Of a stretch of DNA of 64,000 nt, positions 10,101 to 22,089 are shown piece after piece; positions within the stretch are counted from its first letter, which is position 1, and the number at the start of each line of letters is the position of its first letter. The stretch comes from Andrena cerasifolii (lineage: Eukaryota > Arthropoda > Insecta > Hymenoptera > Andrenidae). Made by a program: the position numbers and the translations under genes. The notes beneath the pieces are model-generated. The model worked only from the letters and a program-made list of their open reading frames with translations, was not told where the DNA came from and searched no databases. The stretch covers positions 19,539,501-19,603,500 of the forward strand of contig NC_135118.1 of the NCBI RefSeq assembly GCF_050908995.1, read 5' to 3'.

Positions 10101-10988
10101 GCCATTCTTCGTTTTCATTATTACATAGATACTCTTTAATTCAGTGCTCTTGGGTATGGAATGAATCGCAGAGTTTTTTTTTGCAATTTGAAGGAGGTAG
10201 AATTAATAAGGAACGCGGAGGATTGTGGGTCGTTAGATGTGGGCTGAGTTCCGGATGACGACCGCTGGAATTGTAATTCGTAATTTCATAAATTTGTAAT
10301 AGTTCTAATTGAGCCAGGCTGCTTTGGAGAATCGAGGGAGACCAGAGAGGCGAATTGTTAGATTTGATGAATGGGATGTTAACACCGAGGAGAATGTATT
10401 CTTTGAAATGAAGATCTGATTCAGGTATGTGGGTCGGCCTCGCAACGTGGAACGCGTTAATAGGATGCTGTGCTACGAACGTGTGCAAATTTTGCCAAGT
10501 GAACTACGTTAATAGAATCAATTTGCAAGTCACGCACTCGTACAATGGATACTTGTTTTTATGCAATCTTCTAATTTATTTGCAATCTACCCGACATAAT
10601 TATCCGAGTGCTTTTATTCACCTCAGTGCGATTCCCTGTCTCGATTAATTTCTATTCAAACTGAAGCTTCCGTTCCAGAACACTCATAACCACAGGTTTA
10701 CATTACAGCGGTTTTATTAATCTTGAAATTAGAGGTCTTCCAGAACTGCAAAGTTGAAATTAGGAGCTGAAGCTCATAAAGTAAAGAGCACTGATGAATC
10801 GGAACAAAATTTCCACTGAGGAGAACAAAAGAGTGTCCTGACTCGGGAACAAAGATCTTCCGTTGGGATTTGTGCCAAAACGTTGGCAAGGATTTTAGCG
10901 CCGTCGAATATCATGTATGTACAATATATGTATGCACAATCCCAATCTCGAAAGAATCGCGTATTCATTATTGTATAAGGGGTGTCAT
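10101..10988. other. Intergenic, no feature seen
   Basis: Moderately AT-rich DNA. No gene, RNA or repeat is recognised. Confidence 0.5.
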
Positions 10989-11572
10989 GAACTTTATTAA
11001 AAAAAGGTGAAGATCCTTATGATATATATAAAAAAGAACAAATTTCTTTTCAGATTTTTGGAGTAAAAAATAACGCCACAATTGCCGCACAGCTGATAAA
11101 TATTTTCCATTTCAGTCATTCCGCGGTGGAATTTTTCATATCCACACCGTTGGACCTAGAACAAGAAGATAAAAAGTTTTGTCATCTACACACTAAATAC
11201 TAGAGAAGTGCCAAAGATTTCTAAGAAATATTGATTTCTGAAGGAATGACGAACGATTGAAGACAGTTACTCTTTTTTTTGTTAGAAAATTTCTCATAGA
11301 AATGTTGATTAGAAAAAGAGTTTTCAATATTTTACAAGAATCATTGGTACTTCTGTAGTATTTAATGTGTAGATGACAGAACTTTTTGTCTTCTTGTTCT
11401 AGGTCCAATGGTGTGGATATGAAAAATTCCACCGCGGAATGACTGAAATGGAAAATATTTATCAGCTGTGCGGCAATTGTGGCGTTATTTTTTACTCCAC
11501 AAATCTGAAAAGAAATTTGTTCTGTTTTTTATAGATACAAGAACCTTATGTTACATTTTTAATAAAGTCCAT
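10989..11572. mobile_element. Palindromic foldback element, 584 bp
   Basis: Two arms of roughly 220 bp are near-perfect inverted copies: gaacaaatttcttttcagat on the left pairs with atctgaaaagaaatttgttc on the right, and cattccgcggtggaattttt pairs with its inverse near 11430. The ends read atgaactttatt and aataaagtccat. The superfamily is not assigned because no target duplication is clear. Confidence 0.85.
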
Positions 11573-12339
11573 AAATCTCTTTAAAATCACCTGCAAAGTT
11601 ACCATTTCTGGTCCATCGTTGTTACCCCTTGACGCCTGTGAATCGTGGCAATCTCGATTAGCGGAATTTGTACACGAGGTATATGAATTGCGATACACGG
11701 TTTCACGCCATCAGCGTAGGAAACGTTTCTCGTTGTGAGCACACGATCAGCTGTTCCGGCCATTATCACAAATTGTCGGGGCAAACGAGCGTCATCCGAC
11801 GTCCACGTTATACCTACGCGCGCATACTTTTCGCCTCTCGTACCTTTGTTCCACCAAGAGGCTCCTCATCTCTCAAGAAACAACGAGGTACTCCACTCAT
11901 GCCAGATCTTTAAACATTCTGCGCTGCGACGTTCACCAGCGCCGATACTTTCGACTTGAAACCTCCGCTCGACAGTAGCAATGTAACGAGCTTAAAACTA
12001 GAAGACTGAAAGGCTCAGAAGAGTCTAACTCGCGAGCCTTTTTATTCCCTTTTAAAAGGGAACTGCGAAACACTTAATCTCTGAAACGTATAGTATTTGT
12101 TGCTGAACGGACGTTTATTGGTGTATTAAAATACCTGTAAATATTTCTCGCGGAGGAAGTAGCAGTCACTTTAACACAAGCAGCATTATAAGTATATATA
12201 TATATACTTAATTTTTATATTAAAGTAGTGTTTTAAGAATCAAACAAAATTTACGAAATATCTTAAAATCTTTATTAAAGTTCTTTGAAAAATTGTAATA
12301 AAAACTCATACAGTCTTCATATTTTCGCAACTAGCGCCT
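11573..12339. other. Intergenic, no feature seen
   Basis: Mixed composition, with a short (TA)n tract near 12195-12206. No gene is supported. Confidence 0.45.
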
Positions 12340-12550
12340 ATTTTTTCATTTACACAAGTTTTGTATAAATTAGACAGGAATAATCATTTAGTTAAAGTTT
12401 TCTTGTGTTTTTGATAAATATTATCAACATTATTCCAGAAATATAATTTTTGCAATATTTTTTTTTTTAATTTTTCGAGAATTCTCAAGAAATATGGTCT
12501 CATGTCCGATTTCTCGAGAAACAAAAAATATAGAGAAATCAGGAACACTA
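12340..12550. mobile_element. Half copy of the CTCGAGAATTC foldback family
   Basis: It matches the right half of the element at 8390-8830: acaagttttgtataaattag, gacaggaataatcatttagt, ttctcaagaaat, and the terminus gaaatcaggaacactag. Confidence 0.75.
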
Positions 12551-12821
12551 GACATAGCATAGCATAGCTTACCTCCCAGGTGGACCCCCAGCTTCACAAT
12601 TTATGTCCCGGGATTGCTGACCAAAACGTACAAAAAAATCCATGACGTCTCGGAGAGATCATGGATTTTTTAAGGTAAGGGGTTACATAGTGATAGAAGG
12701 ACACTCAGAAATCGAAGAAATTAATTGTTCTAATAAAAAGAACATCATCTAAAATGCTTAGGTATAGTGAGGCTATTACTACGGGTCCAAACGGACCCAG
12801 CCGGACCGGGTTAAGACCTTA

Positions 12822-13297
12822 AAGGTCTGCGCACACATATCAGTTCCGTGTCAGTACCGTTCCGTCGTGCCAGTGGCAAGAAGAAGAGACCCTCTAAGCC
12901 CCTGTTCTTCTTACCACTGGCACATTTAACACAAAGAATTCGTACAAATTGTTGGTATTGTAAAAAACTGACTTGGCAGTTTTGAAGGAATGGCAGTATT
13001 AAACGCAACTTATAAAAATAAAATGAAAAGCATAAACATTCCGCCAGTGGCACGCGTTTGAAAAAATGCACCAAGATTTGGAATAAATTTCTAGTGTCAT
13101 TTCTGACAACAAATTGGTAAACTCAGCAAAAGTTATGGGTAGAGTTAAAACCTACGTTCCTTCATTAACATTTTAAGATAAAAGAATTTGTGGATCGAAC
13201 ACTTCAGATTCTTGACTTTTGTACATTACATCGAACACTGTGCACTGGCACGACGGATACGGAACTGACACGGAACGATTATGTGTGCGCAGACCTT
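12822..13297. mobile_element. TA-flanked MITE, 476 bp, AAGGTCTGCGCAC termini
   Basis: The left end aaggtctgcgcacacat and right end atgtgtgcgcagacctt are perfect inverted repeats, each followed by TA (12820-12821 and 13298-13299). A second inverted pair lies inside (cagttccgtgtcagt / ctgacacggaacg, and cgtcgtgccagtg / cactggcacgacg). A TA duplication suggests the Tc1/mariner group; the interior carries no transposase. Confidence 0.8.
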
Positions 13298-14170
13298 TAT
13301 ACAGGGTGATCCTTTCAACGTAATGCATAATTTGGCTAAAAATTGTTTCTAACAGAAGTTAGATTTCAAAATTCAGAAAATTTCTATGGCGCCCCGTTTC
13401 TCCTGATGCCCTAACCACGTGCTCAGTTCGCTGATTGTTAATGCAGCACTGGACCCAGCCACCGACTTCCGTGTGATTGCTCGAACTATTGGCCGTCCGA
13501 GGGTTAACATATTCAAACATCTGCCATTTTTTTTCGCATCCTTTCGACATCCCGCGGCGGATGAGTGGTGGACAGCCGATGCAGCTGGTTAACAGTGAAA
13601 GTGTTGGGATCGATTAGCGAGGATCGGCGAGAGCCACCTCGCAGAGGGACAGCCGAGGAGTTTAGCCGAGGAAGTCGCGCTCTATCCGAACAACTGGCTA
13701 AGGGGGTCGGGGGCCCGTGGCAAAACGGCGCGCAGAAATTTACCGTAAGGCTTGTGCCACCTGCGACGCTTGATCGGGCAAGTGACCCGAATGTTAAGCG
13801 TTGAACACGGCTGAGGAACGAGCGCAACCGGCCAAGCGGTTCACTGGGTTATCTATTAGAAGTCTAGGAACACTATTGAGCAACGGACCGACGCCGCTGT
13901 TAGCAAGGTGTCTGGCGGTAGGTTTTGGAGCAGCTTGGAACGGAGCCATTATCATCCCCTCGTTCCTCGCCTCTGTCGCGGGAAGGGACCGCGGGAGTGC
14001 ACCGATCCGCTCCGGATTCGGGCAGAAAGGGTCGTGGAGGTGTCGAAAACGCGCGCTGCTTAACCCTCGAACGACGGATGGGGCTCGGGCGATCGCGTAG
14101 AAGTCGACGACCTGGGCCGGCTTGGGCCGGCTTGGGCCGGCTTGGGCCGGCATTAACCATACTAAGGTGA
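13298..14170. other. GC-rich island with a 10-bp tandem repeat at 14112-14151
   Basis: CpG-rich, with four overlapping open frames on both strands and no domain. The tandem repeat is gggccggctt, four copies, ending just before ggcattaacc. No gene is supported. Confidence 0.5.
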
Positions 14171-15882
14171 ATGTCCCAATTTCTGCTGATTTAAGAGGTA
14201 ACTCGTCATAAAGAAGGTGTAAAACAATTGTTTGTGATGAATATTTGCAGAGTAATTGATTGATTGTTTAATAATAAATCAACCAGTTCAAAAACTATTT
14301 AAGAAAGATATTTCAAGATTGTTAAGTATTAGTGATTTGTAATTAAATATTATAATGCTCTAAATGATCGTATTTGTGCTCGTGAAAAATAGCGATGAAT
14401 GTATTGCCCCAAGCTCGTAAAACACTCGCGTGAATGTTTAAATAATTTAGAATTATTTCGTTGCAACTATATTACAAACGTAACGCATGTAATAATAAGA
14501 AAAATACGAAATGAGCAGAAATGATTTTTCAACGACGTTTAAATTGAAATCTTTCGATTTCTGAAGTCTTCCCCGGAAACCCAAGAAAGTCTCGAGCTTC
14601 CAGAATTCGAAACTTTGCATTTTTTTTCGTGATTTGAAGCTCTCGAAAGCTATATAAGAAAATGTGACATAAAATAGTCAATAGAGATTTATATCTCTAT
14701 TATTATTATAATTAGTGTAATTCTATTATATAAAATTAATATTATTATTATGATAATAGATTAATATTAAAATAATATTATTATAATAATAGATATAATA
14801 TTAATATAATATTATTATAGTAATAGAGATAATATATAATAGAGACTACAATAATAATAATAATTTATTTAAAAATTCTCTTGGCTTCAGTTCTTAAAGC
14901 AAGATATTCCACTTACAAAACAGAATCAACCCTTCAAGTTTCAAGAGTTTCGAGCTTCGAAGCCTCATAAAGTATCGAACCAAAGTTTGGAGAATTTGAA
15001 AAATTATCTTCGAACCCACCCCTAATTGTTACAGTCGGCAACGTTACGCTTGGTCCCAAAAAGACCCAGCGCCGCTAGCCGAGGGTTGAGGTAATTGGGC
15101 GACAGTCTATACCAGTGGAAACTAGGAATAGTAGCGTGTTATCGCGTTGATATTACTGCTGGGAAAATATTATTGCGTGACTGCTGGCTAGGTATCCACT
15201 GACACACTAAATTGGGCATCAATCACTTCGCAAGTCCTGTAGTTACGAGAATTGTACACACTCCGTGCATTTGTGGGTGATGCAATGAATATTTCTAGCA
15301 GTGTATATGTTAACGGCCCTAGCGTGCTGCACATTCGATAAACAACATGCTGTTTATCGAGGGTATTTAGGTCATTCTTCTGAATTCTTCGGAATCGCGA
15401 TGCTCCGATTGTTTCACACGGGGAGTGGGTTTGGAGGCAGAGAAATCGATAGGAACGAAAGTCGTGCCGTACGATCGAATTCAAATCACGGTCCCCGTGG
15501 AAATGATTGGATTTCTATGACGGTATTATAGTGGACAGAGGTGGAATTCACCTAATCCAGGACAGGATGCAATAGCAATCAGGCGCCTAATGAATATTCA
15601 ATAATATATATTGCTTCGTTATCGGTGAATTATCTATATGAATACTACAGTAGCAGAAAATCAAACAGTACTGAAACACCATTTCGATCAAACCCCGAAC
15701 TTGTCGCTGTACCCCCCAAAGCAGTTCATAAATATTTACAAAATAGCGCTTGTATAAAAACTGGAGGTCTTTGTTTCGCGGGTATTAACATATCCGTATT
15801 TTGATTACAAACACATTTATACGTGTAAATGCCAGAGGTCGAATGAAGCTGTTAAAATTTTCAAATAATTATCAAGGAATTG
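14171..15882. other. AT-rich intergenic DNA with TAATA-type simple repeats at 14680-14870
   Basis: The stretch 14690-14870 is made of attatt/aataat runs. The remainder is ordinary intergenic DNA; no gene or element end is recognised. Confidence 0.5.
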
Positions 15883-16632
15883 TGAAATAGCGCACCAGCG
15901 GGACACCCTCGGTCGACAGCGAATTGAGATTCAGTGTTGGATACGAAAATTTTCATATTACTGATTACACTTTGCTGGGAGTATTACCGATGGATTGGTG
16001 AGTTTATGTCGACGAAAATGAATCCATACACGAAGAAATTCGGTCTATTTTTTATTATGAAAACATGCTTAGAATTCCAGTTCCTCGGTTTAAGGGAAAA
16101 ACACGATTCCGGTGATTAACTCACAAGATTTGTCCTGCATATAATACCAAATACGTACTAAACGTCCAGGCAATTTTTCCTGAAGGCTGCATTAAAGCAA
16201 TATTCAGCGAACACTTTACAATTGGGCGAAGTCATTGATATTCTCCATTTAAATTCTCTTCTGCATTATTAGATAGTGTGTAATAATTTTAAAAAGGAGA
16301 CACTTCCCAGTGTGTGAATTACTTTCGGTCAACTTAGTGGCGTTCGCTAAAAATGGACCGAATCTCTCTATATTTGAACTCATTTTCATTGGGAAATCCT
16401 AAAAAATCCATTAGTAATACTTTCATGAACATTTATCAAAAACATGAACATTTTACTTTTCTCTACTGGGTATTTTACCTGACCCAACGGTTTTAATGCT
16501 CTCGGCAGTCAACGGGCGGTCTAGCCGGGGACCGAAGGCCCTCGCTCGCACCGAGGAAGCAAAACTGTGGGGTGGGTAGGTCTTTCCCGATGATCCGGGG
16601 AAAAAAGCTATTCAATAATCCGGGGACCACTG
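15883..16632. mobile_element. Probable pogo/Tigger-like remnant (right end)
   Basis: The segment 15883-16195 recurs at 51743-52042, with the shared blocks gattacac, ccgatggattggtgagttta, tgtcgacgaaaatgaatcca and ccaaatacgtactaaacgtc. The right edge is ccggggaccactg followed by TA at 16633-16634. Read inward, this gives CAGTGGTCCCCGGATTATT, similar to pogo/Tigger termini. No complete transposase is seen. Confidence 0.55.
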
Positions 16633-16691
16633 TATATATATAAAATAAGCACACTTGAGGAACAACCCAACCCCGCCGAGCGACGCCTTAA

Positions 16692-17579
16692 GGGGAGGTT
16701 CCGGTCTAGAGCCCAAAAAAATAGGTGATATTTAGGAATTAATTAAAGGAAAACTACTATATATAATTTAATGGGACTTTGGTTATTGTATTAAGGATGT
16801 CTTAAGTTATAGAAATATATTTTTTGTTTTATAATTAATCATTGCAGACGGCCCCGGGTAGCCGCTAAAGTCAAGGCGTCAAAAAATTGATCCAAATCGG
16901 TGGGCGCTGTATCTCCAAAAGTTATTATCCGATTCGACTCAAACCATTTTTATTTTGAAGATTATTCTTCTGTCTAGGGGGGAAACTAGAAAAATTACAA
17001 AAAATAACACTTTTTTTAGAAAATAACGACACTTGAAGTTTGAAACCACTTTCCCCTGTATTTTTCGTCCTTTCAACGCCTTTGAAAAATATAAATTTTT
17101 AATTTTTTGTAATTTTTCTAGCCCCTTCCCTAGCCAGAAATATATTCTTCAAAATAAAAAAAGTTCCAGTCGAATCGGATAATAATTTTTGGAGATACAG
17201 CGCCCACCGTTTTGAGAACACTGTTTCGAGAAAAACGCGTTTAAAGTTTTACGTGAGCGCCGACTGACCGGGTGTTACCCATTCATTTGCCGCTACTCAA
17301 ATGCCTATAACTTCAGGAATTTTACGAATTTCAACAAATCCTTTTAAACAAGTATTCCTAAAAGGTTGAATATTCGAGAATAAAAATAAAAAAAATTGTC
17401 TTTTTGACCGGAAGGTCCCCTTAAATTACGTAAGCGTAATTTTGACGATTTCTTACTCCCTCCCTCCTCAAATATAAGAATTCCTAAGATTTTATATTCC
17501 AAGTCCCCCCCCCCCTTTCTTGCGTAATATTTTTATATTTTAAATAAAAAAAAATCGACATTTAGACCGGGACCTCCCC
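16692..17579. mobile_element. TTAA-flanked foldback element A
   Basis: The ends ggggaggttccggtcta (16692 onward) and tagaccgggacctcccc (to 17579) are inverted copies, flanked by TTAA at 16688-16691 and 17580-17583. The interior forms large imperfect arms (gcgctgtatctccaaaagtt against ttggagatacagcgccc) and carries gtttcgagaaaaacgcg at 17223. A second end-like sequence (gaccggaaggtccccttaa) at 17406-17424 suggests an internal or alternative terminus. No coding capacity. Confidence 0.82.
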
Positions 17580-18381
17580 TTAAACAGTGCGCGATCAGAT
17601 GCAAACAGCAAAGCGTACGGAACGGAACGGAAGGGACGAGCGGCGAGGAGCCTCTTTTTCACGAGCGTCCGCGATGTATCGGCGAAAGAAGCGCGGCGCT
17701 CGGGGGGAGCGAGATTCGCCAGTTTCGCTTCTGCCACTCGCTTTATCTCCGCGTATCTCTTGCGCCGGAACGAGCGACATCATTGGCGGGATACCTGTTT
17801 CTCGTGGAACAAAGTAACGGCGGCCTTTATACATAAACGATCGCAGGAACCAGGGGGGGGGGGGGGCGGGCAGTGCTCTATAAATATGTACAGCGTGCGA
17901 GACGGTTTTGAGCTGGCGCTCGGGAAGAAAGGGTGCCACCGGCGAAATGGGGCAGCATATTTCCGTTGGAAGAATTTCAGCGGAAGCTTCGAAGGGACTG
18001 AGGCCTCCGCGCTGCTAGTCTTTTTCAGGAAGAAGGCACGTCGTCTCGGCGCACCTCGCCGTCGCTGGGAGCTCGTTAAAAATTTACTCGGCCACCGAAT
18101 AATCTTGTAAAGCCCTTCCTTCCTCGGATCGATCGACCACGGCTGTCGGTCGCCGCTCTCGTTTGACCTTCTTTCGCGAAACGCTCCCCCTTGCGTCAGA
18201 ATTTATTCGGCGCTGACAACTCTGCCCGACCTCGGCGCGCAAATACGCCGGGGGATTCCCGCCCTACCCGAGGTTTTCGCATTTCATATTCTCCGGAGAA
18301 CGGTGAAAGTATCGCTTCGGAATCAACGGATGTTCGCGGGGAGTATTTCTCGAAAGTTTGCGCCACTGAAAATTTGGCTCT
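17580..18381. other. GC-rich island with a poly-G run
   Basis: CpG-dense; a G12-like run lies near 17855-17867, followed by a TATAAATA sequence at 17879-17886. Open frames on both strands overlap and show no domain. It could be regulatory, but nothing proves this. Confidence 0.45.
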
Positions 18382-18990
18382 TTATGCAGAAAGCTACCAA
18401 CCCGCAAAATTAAAAAAATTAGTTAAACGCAGTAGGGATACCATAATTTTGTGGCCCTTATTTTGCAAGAAATTACCAACTTGTAGTACTTCTTTTAGGT
18501 ACTTAGATTGCCTATACAATTATTAAAACTACCAAGTCGTAGTTCCATTTTAAGCTTAGCCCTTTGAATCTGGGGAATTTGAGAACAAAAATTTTTAAAC
18601 ACCATTGTTTCCCAGCAATATTTATTATTCTGATGTAACGTATATATTCGTTGCCCCGATTCAAAGGGTTAGGAAACAAAGATTAGAGAAAAGTTAAAAT
18701 GATATTCTTTGTAATAATAATAATTCTTTATTGCACCAGTAGACGTTACGAAAGTAAGAAAAGAAACAATATCCACATATAAGAAATCAGGAAAGAGAAA
18801 AATAGTAGAGTTAGAAATTTTATAGTACCTATGTGTGAAGGTAGAAGTACAGTATGCTACTCACTATTGTAAAACAATAACAAGAAATAAAATATACCCA
18901 ATAGAAGTTACTTTTTTTTTTAACAATTAAAATCTTCAAAGTAAATTTACTCAATTTCTGATCATTGAGGGTTGCTGGCTTCCTGCATAA
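18382..18990. mobile_element. Foldback MITE, TTATGCAGAAAGC family, with a nested insertion
   Basis: The left end ttatgcagaaagctaccaac and right end gttgctggcttcctgcataa match the termini of the element at 49611-49983. The interior shares accaagtcgtagtt with that copy in inverted order. It is interrupted by a smaller MITE at 18560-18668. Confidence 0.7.
18560..18668. mobile_element. piggyBac-like MITE, 109 bp, nested
   Basis: The ends ccctttgaatctggg and ccccgattcaaaggg are inverted copies, flanked on both sides by TTAG (18556-18559 and 18669-18672). CCCTTTG termini with a 4-bp TTAA-like duplication are typical of piggyBac-derived elements; TTAG is a one-base variant. Confidence 0.65.
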
Positions 18991-20300
18991 CAAGTGAATA
19001 GGGTTGAGATGGTGGAACAATAAAAGAAAGACTACCGAAGCGTGTCTTTTGAAGATGGGTGTCGTTGAGAAAACACCTGCGTAAGTATGAAAGTTGCGTT
19101 CTGACGAGAAAAGGCTTTGATGTAAAGGTAAAGACTACAATGGTTGGCCACTTAAGTAAGAGTGTCACATAAATGTCGAATTATAAATGTGAATTTAGTA
19201 AATTTGAAATGTAAATCAATATAAATAAGTACGAAAAACCCCTAATAATCTAAAAATAAATAGAGTTCTCCTTGTTACTGATTTTCTCTTTTTTTAAAAT
19301 GTTTTTCTCTTGCTGCTTTATCCAATTAATTCAACCAAATTTCATTTTTAATTCCAATTTAATTAAATAAATTTAATAATCAAATTGAATTTGAATACAC
19401 CAATTAAAATTCAAACCACAAGAAACTTAAAATATAACTATACAATGTAACATACATAATAGTACTTCTTCTTTTTATTTAATTGTAATATAATTATGTG
19501 AATGTTGAATCTTTTTTAAAAATTACCGTTTCAATACCGCTAATGAATAGAGGGCCAATAACTGTTTTACCGTTATCATTAACTATTTTACTCATTATCA
19601 GTTACTATTCAACATTATTCATGACAGTTGTTGGCCTCCTGTAATTTTCATAATATATATATAATTTTAACAAATAAATAATATTTTTTATATAGTTTTG
19701 ACCGTTATTTATCAATATATACAGAATATGAGAGATATAGATATCACAAATCCATTAAAATATTCCAAAACTTTCAACTGTTCTCTTACGATTTTTTTAT
19801 CGAATCGCTGTAATTTTCAAGCTGTAAAGCCGAGTCTCCTATCTGCTTTTAAATATAATCACAGTATATAATGAGTGGAGAAATATTGATTTCATTCGAA
19901 GCAAAGAAGTACAAGGAATATGAATGTGTTCATTAAAAAAAGCATAACATTGGTATTTCTTTATGTTTTCTCATTTCTCAAAATAGGGCCAATCACTGTC
20001 AGCTGGCCAACCACTGTACTCTCTACCCCTATTTTATTTAACCCTAGGTAGTCACCTGTTTTTCTAAAGCAGATCGATTCGACCCAAGCCAATTTTCAAT
20101 CAGCTGCAATTTAAAACCCACTTCTTAAATTAAATCACAAAAATTCTGAAATAAAGTTTGAACATTGCAGAATATAGTTCACCCGTTGAAAAAAAAATAC
20201 CATTTAAAGTATCGTCGTGTCTAAGCCAGTAGCACCATTTCCAATACTGCCTCAAAGATACTTTACCTCGATGATATTTTACCCCATTTTTGACCCAGTG
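18991..20300. other. AT-rich intergenic DNA with small palindromes
   Basis: No gene is supported. A palindromic stretch at about 19548-19640 (gagggccaataactgtt against gacagttgttggcctcc) may be a small MITE. A second weak hairpin lies at 19985-20035. Confidence 0.45.
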
Positions 20301-21636
20301 CGACAGCCGAGGGTTAAAAGCCGCTGTCGTACGAACAAGGTGGATGGGGGGTACTCTGCCGGGGAGTAAAAGTTCGACTTAAAATGTACACTCGTAGCCT
20401 CGCAGACGCCCCTTGAAAATCAATAACCATTTTCAGTCGGCGCTCTCTCTGCTGCCTCTTGTACGGTTTTCCTTTGACCCAGAATCCTTCGCGCGCAATA
20501 CTCCCGAATATGAAGAACACGAGAAACCCGATGTACAAATAACGAGGGGCTGTAGCAGTTCAGTATGGCAGGGCAGAGGGGGGGAATGGAGTTCTGTAAC
20601 GCGTTTAGATTTAGCTCTGTATATAGGAGTGGCTCCCGAGGGGTAGACTTTTTGGCGAAACACGTAACAGTGGAGCGAAGGGAAGGAAGGGGTAAGAAAT
20701 AGGACCGGAGGTAACTGAATGATACAGTGGAGGAATGGATATGCAATAACCTTCGGCGGTTAATATTTATAGCTAGCATTCTCCCGCAAGTCAACAGTCG
20801 CTACCATTGTCCATGGCAAGCAGTTGCAATTTCAAATAGATCAGGCCAAATAAAGGAACGATAACAGGAATTTATCCGTCGACCAAGGTCCGCACAGTGA
20901 TTGAAAAAAAAATGGACAATGGACAGAAAAGAGAGTGGCCGTTTCGGTGGGTGGGGAATAACAAACACTGTGCACGAGTGACCACAGAGGAGGAGGTGAG
21001 TGTTCCTCTATAAATACGATGCTCGAGGTGGGCGAGCGAGGGATGCAATCCCGTGGAACTAGAGCGGCCGAGCCGACGGACCAATTTTACAGACTTCGTG
21101 GGCGTCGATGAAGAAGCTACTCGTGGCACCGCGCAACGTATTCCTGGACACCAGTGGTTGTAACCAGTGCTCGTCGAACCGACCGAGCGGATACTATTTT
21201 CTTTCAGCCCTGTCGCTACCCTCGGGTCGTCCTATCGCCGGCAACTTTCCTCCAACGAGTGAGCCATATGGTGGACGCGTAATTTGGAAATGGTATATAC
21301 AACCGCAGTTAGTTTCATTATGACTTTGGAATGCGTCTCCGTTTTGTAGATTTTACGGTGGAAATCCACGCGGAGATAAAAATATCGTGTGTCACGAGAC
21401 AATTATTTTATTTTTTTTTTTTAGTTATTTTGTGATTAGTTTTATGAGATTAGACTCTCGCGAGACAAGTTTCATGGTATATTTTTAAACATCTAATCTT
21501 TTGCGACTATTTCCATTATTTATATTCAGTTCGGTGTTTCCCAACCTTCTTTGAGTCCCCCTTTTATAAAATTCAAGTAACCTGCGACCCCCCATATAAA
21601 GTAAGGTTTTAATAAGGTAAAAATACATTAGAAATA
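20301..21636. other. GC-rich island, no gene
   Basis: Overlapping open frames on both strands at 20413-20794 and a 71-codon frame at 21108-21323 show no recognisable domain. TATAAATA occurs at 21009-21016 upstream of the latter, but no splice-consistent gene emerges. Confidence 0.4.
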
Positions 21637-21847
21637 GGGTAAAGGACCCAATTACTGTCACCTTAAGCTATTTTACTTAATCAACGAACAAATAAACGTT
21701 GTAAAGTCGCACACAAAAAGAATGATGTAATTCAACCTATTACCTATACTATAGACTGTATACTATAGTTTATTTATTCGTTATTTTAAGTAAAACAGCT
21801 TAAGTTGACAGTAATTGGTTAGGTGTCAGTAATGGGGTCCTTTACCC
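21637..21847. mobile_element. TA-flanked MITE, GGGTAAAGGACCC family, 211 bp
   Basis: The ends gggtaaaggaccca and tggggtcctttaccc are inverted and flanked by TA (21635-21636 and 21848-21849). Inner arms pair acccaattactgtcacctta with ttaagttgacagtaattggt. A relative begins at 53093. Confidence 0.85.
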
Positions 21848-22089
21848 TAGGTATTTCAGAATATGATTCTAACTTAATAATATTTAATTATCTTAATACA
21901 TATATTAAATGTACTTAAAGATATTTAATACAGTCAATTATCTTATTTAGTGTGATGGTTGTGCTTGCATCTGGGTCACTGCATTCCGGACACCCGAAAG
22001 GGTTAAAAAGTCAAAGATAGGTCTGCGTACGTGACAATGTTAAGTCAAAGCAATAATTTTGCAAACACTTTTTTCTAATTTACTAATTC

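Noticed and set aside
21009..21323. TATAAATA followed by a 71-codon frame (MKKLLVAPRNVFL)
   Set aside because: The peptide has no recognisable domain or convincing signal peptide, and the GC-rich context produces such frames freely.
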